Source: Firmicutes bacterium ZOR0006 (GTDB lineage Bacteria; Bacillota_I; Bacilli_A; Culicoidibacterales; ZOR0006). From it: a DNA stretch of 36,314 nucleotides. The notes beneath the pieces were generated by a model. It was not told the DNA's origin. It did no database searches and was given only the letters and a program-made list of their open reading frames with translations. Below, piece after piece: positions 9,142 through 16,480 of this stretch. Position 1 is the stretch's first letter. Each line of letters starts with the position of its first letter. The stretch is taken from positions 1 through 36,314 of the forward strand of contig JTLC01000037.1 in assembly GCA_000798955.1 (NCBI GenBank). The letters run 5' to 3'. The translations under genes and the position numbers were made by a program.

Positions 9142-9895
9142 CCGTCTCACCCCCTAGTAAACGAATTACCTCCATCAAACGATTAAAAAAATCTGTCCGA
9201 CTCAAATTCCCTCGTGTAAGTTCAGTAAAAAACTTGCCATCTTTGAGAAAGACAATCCGTTGAGCATAACTCGCCGTAAAAGGATCGTGTGTCACCATAA
9301 TCAGTGTCGCAGCTAAGTCTGTATGCAACTGACTCAGCAACTCTAACAACTTTCTTGCTGCTTGTGAATCAAGCGCACCTGTAGGTTCATCGGCCAAAAT
9401 CAGAGTCGGCTGCGTAACAACTGCTCGAGCTGCAGCAACACGTTGCTGTTCTCCCCCCGATAGTTCATAAGGGTATTTGTCGAGTAACGGCCCAATGCCC
9501 AACTGTTGACTCACTTCACGTACCCGACTTTGCACAAGTGGTGCCGCAATTTTTTGGATTGTGAGGGCGAGGGCAATATTTTCAAATGCTGTCAGCGTAT
9601 CAAGTAAATTTAAATCTTGAAAAATAAATCCTAACTGTTCACGACGAAATTTTGCTAATGTTTTTGCAGACATATTCGTTACATCTTGATTATTGATGAT
9701 GATTTGACCAGTTGTCACCGCATCAATAGTGGCAAGACAATTGAGCAAGGTGGTTTTCCCACTCCCAGACGGACCCATAATTGCGACGAATTCCCCGGCA
9801 GTTACCTCTAAATCAATTAGATTGAGTGCTTTTGTTAATTGACTTTTATTTCCATAATATTTTTCGACTGCTTGTACTTGTAAAATTGGTTTCAT
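9131..9895 (-). CDS. BceA-type ABC transporter ATP-binding protein (254 aa)
   Basis: This is the ATPase partner of the adjacent permease. Walker A is GPSGSGKT (41-48), the Q-loop lies in [10 protein letters not shown], and the signature is LSGGE (145-149). Walker B is LILADE (165-170) followed by PTGALD, and the switch histidine is H203 in VTHDP. These features match the MacB/LolD/BceA group. ATG at 9895 is preceded by GAAAGGAG at good spacing. An upstream in-frame GTG at 9913 overlaps that site and is unlikely. A BceR-like dyad and a TATACT -10 with a poor -35 precede the gene, suggesting response-regulator-dependent induction. Confidence 0.95.
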   Translation of the reverse strand: MKPILQVQAVEKYYGNKSQLTKALNLIDLEVTAGEFVAIMGPSGSGKTTLLNCLATIDAVTTGQIIINNQDVTNMSAKTLAKFRREQLGFIFQDLNLLDTLTAFENIALALTIQKIAAPLVQSRVREVSQQLGIGPLLDKYPYELSGGEQQRVAAARAVVTQPTLILADEPTGALDSQAARKLLELLSQLHTDLAATLIMVTHDPFTASYAQRIVFLKDGKFFTELTRGNLSRTDFFNRLMEVIRLLGGETDVR

Positions 9896-9975
9896 CCAAA
9901 TTACTCCTTTCACTTTTTCTTTTTGAGTATAGGCGATCTCAGAAAACCCTGCCTTAGATTTCCCTTGCAGTTTTC

Positions 9976-9989
9976 GAACATTTTTGTAA
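9976..9989 (-). promoter_or_regulatory. BceR-like operator upstream of the ABC transporter genes
   Basis: On the minus strand the site reads TTACA-AAAA-TGTTC, close to the TNACA-N4-TGTAA consensus of BceR-type regulators. A TATACT -10 lies about 55 nt downstream (toward the ATPase gene) with no recognisable -35, as expected for an activator-dependent promoter. Assignment is by similarity to the known consensus. Confidence 0.55.
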
Positions 9990-10030
9990 GTTTTAATTAC
10001 GCAAAAGAAAAAAGCGACTTTCGCGCCCTT

Positions 10031-11041
10031 TTAATCGAGTGTCTGATGGCCTCCATGCGGGAAGCAAAGACTGACTGTTGTCCCCACCCCTTGTTGGCTC
10101 ATAATTGTGAGTTGCAGATGTAATTTGTTGGTCAACCGCTGACAAAGATATAACCCAATGCCCGTTGATGGTGCACATTCACGTCCATTGCTTCCCGTAT
10201 AGCCTTTTTTACAGACATGCTGCAATTCGTGTTTGGCAATACCACAGCCCTGATCAATCACTTCAACACGAACGTTGTCTTGCTCTTGCCGCACACAAAT
10301 CGTAATGTTCTGGTCTTGTTCACTATACTGACAAGCATTTTGAATAATTTGTTGTAAAATAAATTTTACCCACTTCGGGTCACTGACCACTGATGTTTGT
10401 GTTTCATTTAGAATGATTTGTAAATTTTTTGCGCGTAAAGCAAAGGCTTGAGTTTGAATAGCTTGGCGAATGATCGGCTCAATAAGAAAATTGCGGACAT
10501 GATAGTCCTGATTCGCTTGTGTACTCTTGACATAATAAAGTGCTTGTTCAACATACTGCTCAACCGCTTGCAGTTGTTGTTTCATCTCCAAGCGATTTGC
10601 TTGCGGAACATGTTTGGTGAGCAAGTTCGCTGCTGCTAGCGGTGTTTTCACCTCATGAACCCAGGTTGCTACATACTCTTGATACGTATTATTTTCTTGC
10701 TCGTGAAGCTTCACTTGCTCATGCATTGAGCGATTGCTTATTTTCAGCCATTCATAACTCATTTTTCCAGCCAAAAAATGTGGTTGTTTCATAACAACTG
10801 GTAATAAATAGGCTCGGTCTAATTTGGCCAACGTTTGTGTCGTTTCGCGATAAAATTTGATTGTTCGCCAATAGTCATAAACAAAATACATAATCAACGG
10901 AAAGAACCAAAGCAAAGCTATGATAAAAGCCCCAATTGGTGGAATCCGCCAAATTGTCAACAATAAAATGATGCCACAATATAATAGGAGCTGACTGACG
11001 ATAAAAGTACTTTTATCCACTAGATATTGTTTCCATGTCAT
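10031..11041 (-). CDS. BceS-type intramembrane-sensing histidine kinase (336 aa)
   Basis: Two transmembrane helices (about 13-30 and 36-55) are joined by only a few residues, so there is no extracellular sensor. This is typical of BceS kinases that take their signal from the transporter. The H box is WVHEVKTPLA with phospho-acceptor H129. The N box contains QQIIQNACQYS (N235), G1 is DQGCGI (263-268) and G2 is GIGLYL (294-299). The ATG overlaps the response-regulator stop as ATGA. A gap of 136 nt separates it from the ABC ATPase gene and holds a weak GCGA/TCGC hairpin with a T run and a BceR-like box. Partner assignment rests on adjacency. Confidence 0.95.
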   Translation of the reverse strand: MTWKQYLVDKSTFIVSQLLLYCGIILLLTIWRIPPIGAFIIALLWFFPLIMYFVYDYWRTIKFYRETTQTLAKLDRAYLLPVVMKQPHFLAGKMSYEWLKISNRSMHEQVKLHEQENNTYQEYVATWVHEVKTPLAAANLLTKHVPQANRLEMKQQLQAVEQYVEQALYYVKSTQANQDYHVRNFLIEPIIRQAIQTQAFALRAKNLQIILNETQTSVVSDPKWVKFILQQIIQNACQYSEQDQNITICVRQEQDNVRVEVIDQGCGIAKHELQHVCKKGYTGSNGRECAPSTGIGLYLCQRLTNKLHLQLTIMSQQGVGTTVSLCFPHGGHQTLD

Positions 11042-11709
11042 CGTAAATAATACCCCATTCCCCGTTTTGTTTCGATCATGTTTTCGCCACCAATCTGCTC
11101 GAGTTTTTTACGTAGCCGATTTACATTTACTGTTAGCGTATTGGTGTCAATATAGACATCAGAGGCCCACAAATAATCCATTAACTCATCACGACTAACC
11201 ACTGTTTGTGGTTGCTGCAAGAGACAAATCAAAATTTTAAATTCGTTTTTCGTCAACTCGCAAAACTGCTGCTGATATTCGACACTCCCTCTTTTCAAGT
11301 CAAGTGTCAGCCCATTATAGCTGAGTTGTTCTTGCTCTTTGGATGTGTGCATCGTGCGACGCAACAATGCCTGAACCCGCGCAATTAAAATTTGTTCTTG
11401 GTATGGTTTCGTTAAAAAATCATCAGCACCTAAGTTCATGCTCATAATTTCATCAAGTTCACTATTCCGACTCGTCACGACCATAATCGGAATCATTGAT
11501 GTTTCACGAATGACACGACAAATATGATAGCCGTCGTAGCAAGGCAATTGTAAATCTAATACAAGCAAATCTGGTTGTTGTTCATGAACTGTTTGAAAAA
11601 TAGTTTGAAAATCAGTTGGTGCAGTGACATCATAACCATAGCGACGCAAGAGGTTTGTCAGTTCCCGACGAATAATCGGTTCGTCTTCAACAATCATAAT
11701 TTTTGGCAT
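11038..11709 (-). CDS. BceR-type OmpR/PhoB-family response regulator (223 aa)
   Basis: The receiver domain has the acidic pocket E8/D9, phospho-acceptor D52 (LVLDLQLP) and the conserved lysine in TKPY. The C-terminal winged helix ends METKRGMGYYLR-like, as in PhoB-family regulators. I chose ATG at 11709 because GAGGGAGCAAT precedes it. The in-frame ATG at 11739 has no ribosome binding site and lies in the leader. It should activate the downstream ABC operon, probably through the TTACA-N4-TGTTC box. Translation of the kinase is coupled by a 4-nt overlap. Confidence 0.95.
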   Translation of the reverse strand: MPKIMIVEDEPIIRRELTNLLRRYGYDVTAPTDFQTIFQTVHEQQPDLLVLDLQLPCYDGYHICRVIRETSMIPIMVVTSRNSELDEIMSMNLGADDFLTKPYQEQILIARVQALLRRTMHTSKEQEQLSYNGLTLDLKRGSVEYQQQFCELTKNEFKILICLLQQPQTVVSRDELMDYLWASDVYIDTNTLTVNVNRLRKKLEQIGGENMIETKRGMGYYLR

Positions 11710-11748
11710 ATTGCTCCCTCTTTTTCGTTGTTTTTTCATATTAGTTAA

Positions 11749-11754
11749 AGTATA
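11749..11754 (-). promoter_or_regulatory. Extended -10 promoter of the regulator-kinase operon
   Basis: TGCTATACT on the minus strand forms an extended -10, 40 nt before the response-regulator ATG. No strong -35 lies 17 nt upstream (AACAAA). Confidence 0.55.
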
Positions 11755-12103
11755 GCATACTTATTCTGCTCTTTGTTAAAAACTACTAGCCTTATTTCAT
11801 TCAACTAGCGTTTCACACTTTTACTTTTAATCTTTGTAGAGAATTTCGTTTGTTCTTCAGTACAATACTAGCTACTCTTGCTTCACTAGCTATAAAACAA
11901 CAAGATTATTCGTCTTTCCCACTTGTTCGAAATCATATTTTCACCCGTAATTAGCATGTCCTCACCAATGCTTAAATTACCAGTCTCTGATTTACATTGC
12001 ACGTCCATACCTCTATCTGCAACTTATCAGTTTTTAGAGATTATTTCACTTATTGATTTGTAAATTACATGTAACTATTGAAGAAATTTCTTTTTTTGTT
12101 ATT
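11755..12103. other. Intergenic region between divergent regulator and ica-like operons
   Basis: About 350 A/T-rich bases. I see no ORF with a ribosome binding site, no strong hairpin terminator and no repeat longer than a TAGCTA pair near 11870-11892. It separates the minus-strand regulator operon from the plus-strand polysaccharide operon and may hold upstream regulatory sequence for the latter. Confidence 0.5.
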
Positions 12104-12125
12104 TTATCACAAAAATTCGTGATAA
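12104..12125. promoter_or_regulatory. Inverted repeat at the ica-like promoter (candidate operator)
   Basis: TTATCAC and GTGATAA are perfect 7-bp arms separated by 8 nt. The right arm overlaps the position expected for the -35 of the TATAAT at 12142-12147. This placement fits repressor binding. No icaR-like regulator is adjacent. Confidence 0.5.
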
Positions 12126-12141
12126 TTTTCACAATTTAAGC

Positions 12142-12147
12142 TATAAT
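12142..12147 (+). promoter_or_regulatory. -10 element of the ica-like operon promoter
   Basis: TATAAT lies 32 nt before the icaA-like start codon. The -35 at 17 nt is GTGATA, part of the 12104-12125 dyad. Confidence 0.6.
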
Positions 12148-12178
12148 GAAGATGTTTTTTTTATTAAGGAGGGGTTTT

Positions 12179-13459
12179 ATGTTTGAAACATGTATCAAAA
12201 TTGCGGGCGAATTTGTTTTTTGGTATCCATTATTGATGTCACTTTTTTGGATTGCGGGCGCACTCATTTTTACTTTTTTTCGCGAAAGTAAAAAACATGA
12301 GACACAATTTGCAGACATCAATTGGCCAAAGATGAGTATTTTAATTCCTTGTTACAATGAAGCTGAAACGATTGCTGAAACAATTCAGCACCTTTCGACT
12401 TTATCGTATCCTGACTTTGAAATTATTGCGGTCAATGATGGGAGTCGTGATCAGACCGGGCAAATTCTGACACAACTCGCAACAACACAACCAAAATTAC
12501 GGGTCATTGATTGTCGAGAGAACAAAGGCAAAGCAAATGCCTTACATATCGCTGCTCATGCTGCACAATCAGAATATTTATTATGCATCGATTCTGATGC
12601 CATTTTGGATGATCAAGCACCATTTTATCTTATTCATCACTTCTTAGTTAAGGGTGAACGTGTTGGTGCAGTAACCGGTAATCCTCGAATTCGCAATCGT
12701 GACACACTGCTAGCACGGATGCAGCTTGTCGAGTACGCTTCCATTATTGGTTCAATTAAGCGCGCACAAAAAGTCATGGGCAAAGTAATGACTGTTTCAG
12801 GTGTTGTCGTTGCCTTCCGCAAAAAAGCACTCGTCAGTGTCGCACTTTGGGATCGGGACATGATTACTGAAGATATTGCTATTTCTTGGAAGTTACAAAA
12901 AAATTTCTGGGATATTCGCTATGAGCCACGAGCACTTTGTTGGATGCTTGTACCAGAAACACTCAAAGGTATTTACCAGCAACGCGTTCGGTGGTCACAA
13001 GGTGGTCAAGAAGTACTCTTCCGTCACTGGAATATTTTCACTGATTGGCGCCAACGGCGAATTTGGCCAATTTATCTTGAGCAACTATTAAGTGTCATTT
13101 GGTCATTTTTATGGGTTTTCGTCACAGTGCATTTAATTTTCACTGCCGATACCATTTCGCAAGTTTTGGTTTGGTTCTCATTCAATTCTTTTGCACTTGT
13201 CTTTCTCAGTCACATTCAACTGATGCTTTCGCTAAAAAATGAAGTCAAATATGATAACATCTTCACTTACTATCTCTGGGCTGCTTGGTACCCTGGTGTT
13301 TACTGGATGATCAATACTTTTGTCGTGATAAGTGCAACACCAAAAGCAATTGCTGCTCGTTGGAAAGGAGGTTATGCCGTATGGGATTCACCAGATCGCG
13401 GGAATCGCAAAGATTCATCATTCAATCACATCAATCAATCTTCAAAAAGTGTCTCTTAA
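12179..13459 (+). CDS. icaA: Poly-beta-1,6-N-acetylglucosamine synthase, IcaA/PgaC-like GT2 (426 aa)
   Basis: This is a processive family-2 glycosyltransferase that polymerises GlcNAc from UDP-GlcNAc at the membrane to make the biofilm polysaccharide PNAG. The GT-A core contains ILIPCYNE, NDGS (86-89), the DSD metal site (138-140), the TED base (230-232) and QQRVRW (267-272), the processive-synthase signature. A hydrophobic helix lies near residues 15-34 and further membrane segments lie after 305. ATG at 12179 has AAGGAGGGG 4 nt upstream. An in-frame ATG at 12146 overlaps the promoter and lacks a site. It overlaps the next gene by 79 nt. The neighbours IcaD-like and IcaB-like support the PNAG call over hyaluronan or cellulose synthase. 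Confidence 0.9.
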   Translation: MFETCIKIAGEFVFWYPLLMSLFWIAGALIFTFFRESKKHETQFADINWPKMSILIPCYNEAETIAETIQHLSTLSYPDFEIIAVNDGSRDQTGQILTQLATTQPKLRVIDCRENKGKANALHIAAHAAQSEYLLCIDSDAILDDQAPFYLIHHFLVKGERVGAVTGNPRIRNRDTLLARMQLVEYASIIGSIKRAQKVMGKVMTVSGVVVAFRKKALVSVALWDRDMITEDIAISWKLQKNFWDIRYEPRALCWMLVPETLKGIYQQRVRWSQGGQEVLFRHWNIFTDWRQRRIWPIYLEQLLSVIWSFLWVFVTVHLIFTADTISQVLVWFSFNSFALVFLSHIQLMLSLKNEVKYDNIFTYYLWAAWYPGVYWMINTFVVISATPKAIAARWKGGYAVWDSPDRGNRKDSSFNHINQSSKSVS

Positions 13460-13857
13460 GTTTTGCAACTGCACTCATCTGGGGCTATTCACTTGTTGTT
13501 TTTTATCTTTTTTTTAGCGGCCTATTTGACCATAATGATCCGATGATTGCGATTGTCAAAATTGCCCTTAATATTACAAATGATGGCATTCAAGCTTTTT
13601 TTCTGACATGTTTCAGCTTCTTCTGCTTGGCCTTCATCGGTCTCTTAATTTGGCGTACATACAATAAAAAACGCTTTGGTTCATTGACACGACGAACGTA
13701 TCCATTACCAACAACCGCAACGGAAATTTTAGCACTACAGCTCATTGCTCCCAACGATTATGATCGTCTCCACGCAGAACAAGTCGTTGTCTTTGAGACT
13801 AATCCAATTCGTGATTTAACTGCAGAAACTCTTGGGGAGGATACTACTTATGATTAA
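13381..13857 (+). CDS. icaD: IcaD/PgaD-like PNAG synthesis auxiliary membrane protein (158 aa)
   Basis: A small protein with two transmembrane helices (about 28-48 and 70-93) and a cytoplasmic C-terminal tail, lying between an IcaA-like synthase and an IcaB-like deacetylase. PgaD/IcaD proteins have this size and topology and are required for full synthase activity. ATG at 13381 follows AAAGGAGG by 9 nt, and the 5' end overlaps the synthase gene in another frame. Sequence similarity in this family is low, so position and topology carry the call. It overlaps the deacetylase gene by 8 nt. Confidence 0.72.
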   Translation: MGFTRSRESQRFIIQSHQSIFKKCLLSFATALIWGYSLVVFYLFFSGLFDHNDPMIAIVKIALNITNDGIQAFFLTCFSFFCLAFIGLLIWRTYNKKRFGSLTRRTYPLPTTATEILALQLIAPNDYDRLHAEQVVVFETNPIRDLTAETLGEDTTYD

Positions 13858-14701
13858 AAAAATTGGCTTTCGCTTTATTTTTCTCGGCTTTTTCGCCCTC
13901 ATCATCTCTCAACTTTTTACATTAGCAACGGTTGAGGCTGCAAAGCCACCTGTCATTACAGGGACAAATCAGTGTGTTGGCTTAAATTACCATCGTGTCC
14001 GTCAACCTACATTTTGGAATAAAATGGTGCCATTTGTGACACAAAATGAATCACTTAAAACCTATTCTGTTTTTAGTGATGATTTTGCCGCGCAATTGGA
14101 TACGTTAGTTGCCGCTGGGGCTTACTTTGCGAAACCTGATGAGTTACTACACTTTCAAGAAACAAACACGTATCCAGAGAAGTGTGTCTGGATTTCCTTT
14201 GATGATGTTGATGAAACTGTCTTTAACAACGCCTTTCCACTTTTAGAGGCTCGGCAAATTCCTTTTACTCTCTTTGTCATTTCCGGCCATGTTGGTGACA
14301 AAAATTTTAACAACCTCGCTATGACAAATTGGGATGAATTGCGAACAATGCGTGATAGTGGTCTCGCAACCTTTGGCTCCCACACCCACGATATGCATTA
14401 CCTCGAAGATAACAAAGCGGTGTTTTTAGCGGCAGATAAGCACGCAGAATTTGCTGCTGACTTAGAACTTAGCAAAAAGACGATTGAACACGAACTCGCT
14501 ATTGCTGTGACAAGTATTGCCTATCCTTTTGGTGAAACCGATGATACTGTCACAGAAATTGTCAGAGGTCTTGGCTTTACGAATGCTTCGTTATTGAGTC
14601 CAAATACAATTAAGGCTGATGGTGATGCCCACTATCAAAACCGTTATGTCGTTTCGCAAGCACTTTTTGAATCAACAATTTTACCGTGGCTTCATGCTTA
14701 A
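13850..14701 (+). CDS. icaB: PNAG N-deacetylase, IcaB/PgaB-like CE4 (283 aa)
   Basis: This is a secreted or membrane-anchored polysaccharide deacetylase that partially de-N-acetylates PNAG so it stays on the cell surface. A signal or anchor helix (about 9-30) precedes the NodB-homology domain. LNYHRV opens the domain, and the catalytic FDD holds D118/D119. The metal-binding histidines H178 and H183 lie in SHTHDMH. The spacing matches PgaB/IcaB, where H-x4-H is found. ATG at 13850 is preceded by GGGGAGGAT. It is the last gene of the operon and a strong terminator follows. There is no icaC-type acyltransferase after it. Confidence 0.88.
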   Translation: MIKKIGFRFIFLGFFALIISQLFTLATVEAAKPPVITGTNQCVGLNYHRVRQPTFWNKMVPFVTQNESLKTYSVFSDDFAAQLDTLVAAGAYFAKPDELLHFQETNTYPEKCVWISFDDVDETVFNNAFPLLEARQIPFTLFVISGHVGDKNFNNLAMTNWDELRTMRDSGLATFGSHTHDMHYLEDNKAVFLAADKHAEFAADLELSKKTIEHELAIAVTSIAYPFGETDDTVTEIVRGLGFTNASLLSPNTIKADGDAHYQNRYVVSQALFESTILPWLHA

Positions 14702-14726
14702 TTGGGGCATGCATGAACAATGCTTT

Positions 14727-14767
14727 ACTCAGCTCGTACCAACACCTGGACGGCTGAGTTTTTTTAT
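14727..14767 (+). terminator. Terminator of the ica-like operon
   Basis: ACTCAGC and GCTGAGT pair around a 19-nt loop and are followed by a T run. Confidence 0.85.
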
Positions 14768-14833
14768 GGCTTCACTCACTACTTGAATCACGCTATTTCG
14801 CTCTTAAAGTAACCTGGATGTTTGCTGCCAATA

Positions 14834-14880
14834 AAAAACAACCATTACGCACGAATTTGACCGGACATAATGGTTGTTTT
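14834..14880. terminator. Terminator of the ywbE/arsC-like operon, possibly bidirectional
   Basis: AACAACCATTA and TAATGGTTGTT form an 11-bp stem with A and T runs outside. It lies against the stop codon of the minus-strand ArsC/Spx-like gene. Confidence 0.8.
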
Positions 14881-15221
14881 TATTCCCAGTTTTTCCAAAC
14901 GTCTGGACAATAGCCCACTGTCGCTTGCTTCCCATTGCGGACAATTGGGGTTTGGAGAATTTGTTGATTTTCGAGTAATTTTGCTTCCTGACTTTCTGGT
15001 GTCAAATACTTGAGTAAAGCTACGGCTTTTTGATCCTTTGCTTGTGCATCAATCAAGGCATCTAAACTACCAACGGCTTGTTTCACACTCGTGAACTCAC
15101 CTTTACTAAGACCTTTTTCCTTTAAATCGACAAATTGAAATTTAATTTTCCGCTCTTGAAAATACCGTTGTGCTTTTTTCGTTTCAAAATCTTTTTTCGT
15201 ACCAAATATTTGGATGTTCAT
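14880..15221 (-). CDS. ArsC/Spx-family thioredoxin-fold protein without the catalytic cysteine (113 aa)
   Basis: The N-terminal strand-loop-helix MNIQIFGTKKDFETKKAQRY, the TPIVRNGK motif and the C-terminal GYCPDVWKNW match the ArsC/YffB/Spx fold. The position of the usual CxxC or catalytic Cys is taken by TKKD, and the only cysteine is near residue 105. It is therefore unlikely to be an arsenate reductase. A conserved group of such Cys-less proteins exists in Bacillota, and its function is unknown to me. AGGAG lies before the ATG. It is 15 nt after the YwbE gene, so the two are probably co-transcribed. Confidence 0.8.
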   Translation of the reverse strand: MNIQIFGTKKDFETKKAQRYFQERKIKFQFVDLKEKGLSKGEFTSVKQAVGSLDALIDAQAKDQKAVALLKYLTPESQEAKLLENQQILQTPIVRNGKQATVGYCPDVWKNWE

Positions 15222-15236
15222 AGACTGCTCCTGACT

Positions 15237-15434
15237 CTATTCGCTGATAATCGCTTGTACACGACCAACAATTCCATTGTCTAACATCACTTTGATGCCA
15301 TGGGGATGTTGGGGCGAATTCGTTAAAATTCGTTTGACTGTTCCTTGCGTTAATTCTCCCGTACGTTGGTGTTGCTTTTGCACCACTTGCACCAAGGACC
15401 CGATTTGAATCTCACTCCGTTTTTTCCCGTTCAT
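15237..15434 (-). CDS. ywbE: YwbE family protein, DUF2196 (65 aa)
   Basis: A small basic protein matching YwbE of Bacillus: the segments QRTGELTQGTVKRILTN and HPHGIKVMLDNGIVGRV are characteristic. It is probably an SH3-like barrel that could bind nucleic acid, but the function is not known. ATG at 15434 is 6 nt from AAAGTAGG, and the ATG one codon earlier (15437) is also possible. A 14-bp palindrome lies just upstream, between an extended -10 promoter and the ribosome binding site. The ArsC/Spx-like gene follows in the same operon. Confidence 0.85.
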   Translation of the reverse strand: MNGKKRSEIQIGSLVQVVQKQHQRTGELTQGTVKRILTNSPQHPHGIKVMLDNGIVGRVQAIISE

Positions 15435-15450
15435 CATGTACCTACTTTCT

Positions 15451-15464
15451 GTACAAAATTGTAC
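15451..15464. promoter_or_regulatory. 14-bp perfect palindrome in the ywbE leader (candidate operator)
   Basis: GTACAAAATTGTAC is fully self-complementary. It lies about 15-30 nt downstream of the -10 at 15482-15487 and just before the ywbE ribosome binding site. Repressor binding there would block the transcript. Confidence 0.45.
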
Positions 15465-15481
15465 GTTTCTTTTGCTTCATC

Positions 15482-15487
15482 ATTGTA
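15482..15487 (-). promoter_or_regulatory. Extended -10 promoter of the ywbE operon
   Basis: TGGTACAAT on the minus strand, 48 nt before the ywbE start. The -35 is weak (TTTCTT). Confidence 0.5.
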
Positions 15488-15506
15488 CCATATTCACTAA
15501 AAGAAA

Positions 15507-15541
15507 GAAATGAAGGCATCGGTTATCCGCCTTCATTTCTG
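15507..15541 (-). terminator. Terminator of the 15544-16329 membrane protein gene
   Basis: AGAAATGAAGGC and GCCTTCATTTCT form a 12-bp stem and a T/C-rich tail follows on the minus strand. It begins 3 nt after the stop codon. Confidence 0.8.
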
Positions 15542-15543
15542 CA

Positions 15544-16329
15544 TTATTTTGTGTCCTTTGATTTATTTTGTCGTTGATGCCAAAAATACTCACCAATTTG
15601 AATCGTAATAAACGGAAGGAAAAAACAAATAAATAAATTCAACCATACCCATTGATCTTGTACACCAATAAAGGCGAAAAACATCGTCATCGAAATAATA
15701 CTTAAAATCGCAATAATACTAATACTAATCGGGATTCGGCCAAAGACACCAATTAGACCACCGCTCACTGCAAGGTACGCATAATTGCCAATAATCATCC
15801 ACGTTGCTGTCACTTGAGAACTAGGATCCAGTGTAAAACTGATAAGATTCTCTTCACCTAAAAAGAGAAAGAGAAAGGAACCAAAAATGAGACCAATACT
15901 CGCAAAGAATGGCACAAGTAGTGTCAACAGGTCAATCCAATTTGCTTGTGGGATATCTAACCGTCGCAATTCGGCTTCAATCACAAATTTGAAAATGAAA
16001 ATGGCTGCTAAATACGCCCACGCAATAAAGAAGAGAATGCCACCCCAAAACACACCACTTCCATATACGGTAATCAGGATGCCAAAGACTAAAATCGCAG
16101 CAAAATAACTCAAACAGACAATAAATTTATGTTGGCCATACAGCATTGTAATCCCGGCAAAGAGCATGCTCAAATAAAACCAAGCGAGCGTACTCAGCAT
16201 GATAATTCCCCAAACGGTATCACCTTCAAAATCGCGGCTTAAAAAGACTAACCCGGTGATAACACCAACACTCACCGCTGGAAGCATTGCTAATACGAGA
16301 TCAAGTGGATTTAGTTTTACTAACTTCAT
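15544..16329 (-). CDS. Multi-pass membrane protein of unknown function (261 aa)
   Basis: I do not recognise this protein. It is very hydrophobic with about seven or eight transmembrane segments, a short charged stretch FKFVIEAELRRLDIPQANW near the middle and a basic C-terminal tail (HQRQNKSKDTK). No transporter or enzyme motif is visible. ATG at 16329 has GGAGGGTGGG 4 nt upstream. A GTG three codons earlier overlaps that site. It has its own promoter and terminator and so is monocistronic. Confidence 0.8.
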   Translation of the reverse strand: MKLVKLNPLDLVLAMLPAVSVGVITGLVFLSRDFEGDTVWGIIMLSTLAWFYLSMLFAGITMLYGQHKFIVCLSYFAAILVFGILITVYGSGVFWGGILFFIAWAYLAAIFIFKFVIEAELRRLDIPQANWIDLLTLLVPFFASIGLIFGSFLFLFLGEENLISFTLDPSSQVTATWMIIGNYAYLAVSGGLIGVFGRIPISISIIAILSIISMTMFFAFIGVQDQWVWLNLFICFFLPFITIQIGEYFWHQRQNKSKDTK

Positions 16330-16364
16330 CGAACCCACCCTCCATCTTTCTAAATTGTGTACTT

Positions 16365-16392
16365 ATTATAATCGCTTTCGTTTCAGAAACAA
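16365..16392 (-). promoter_or_regulatory. Promoter of the 15544-16329 membrane protein gene
   Basis: TTGTTT (16387-16392) and TATAAT (16365-16370) with a 16-nt spacer on the minus strand, 36 nt before the start codon. Confidence 0.7.
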
Positions 16393-16441
16393 GCAGTTTT
16401 TCAAGAAATTTCCCACGCATTAAACTATCATCATCTGCAAA

Positions 16442-16469
16442 AAAACACAGCCCCGAATAGGCTGTGTTT
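16442..16469 (-). terminator. Terminator after the first membrane-anchored OB/Ig-like gene
   Basis: AAAACACAGCC and GGCTGTGTTTT form an 11-bp stem with a 6-nt loop and T-rich flank. The stem resembles the terminator of the AraC-type gene at 21683-21714. Confidence 0.8.
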
Positions 16470-16480
16470 TGTAATTTCTC

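Noticed and set aside
11940-12064. Short plus-strand ORF in the 11.7-12.1 kb intergenic region
   Set aside because: No ribosome binding site and no recognisable composition; likely chance.
14880-15221. Functional Spx or arsenate reductase
   Set aside because: The cysteine positions (CxxC) are TKKD; only the fold is retained.
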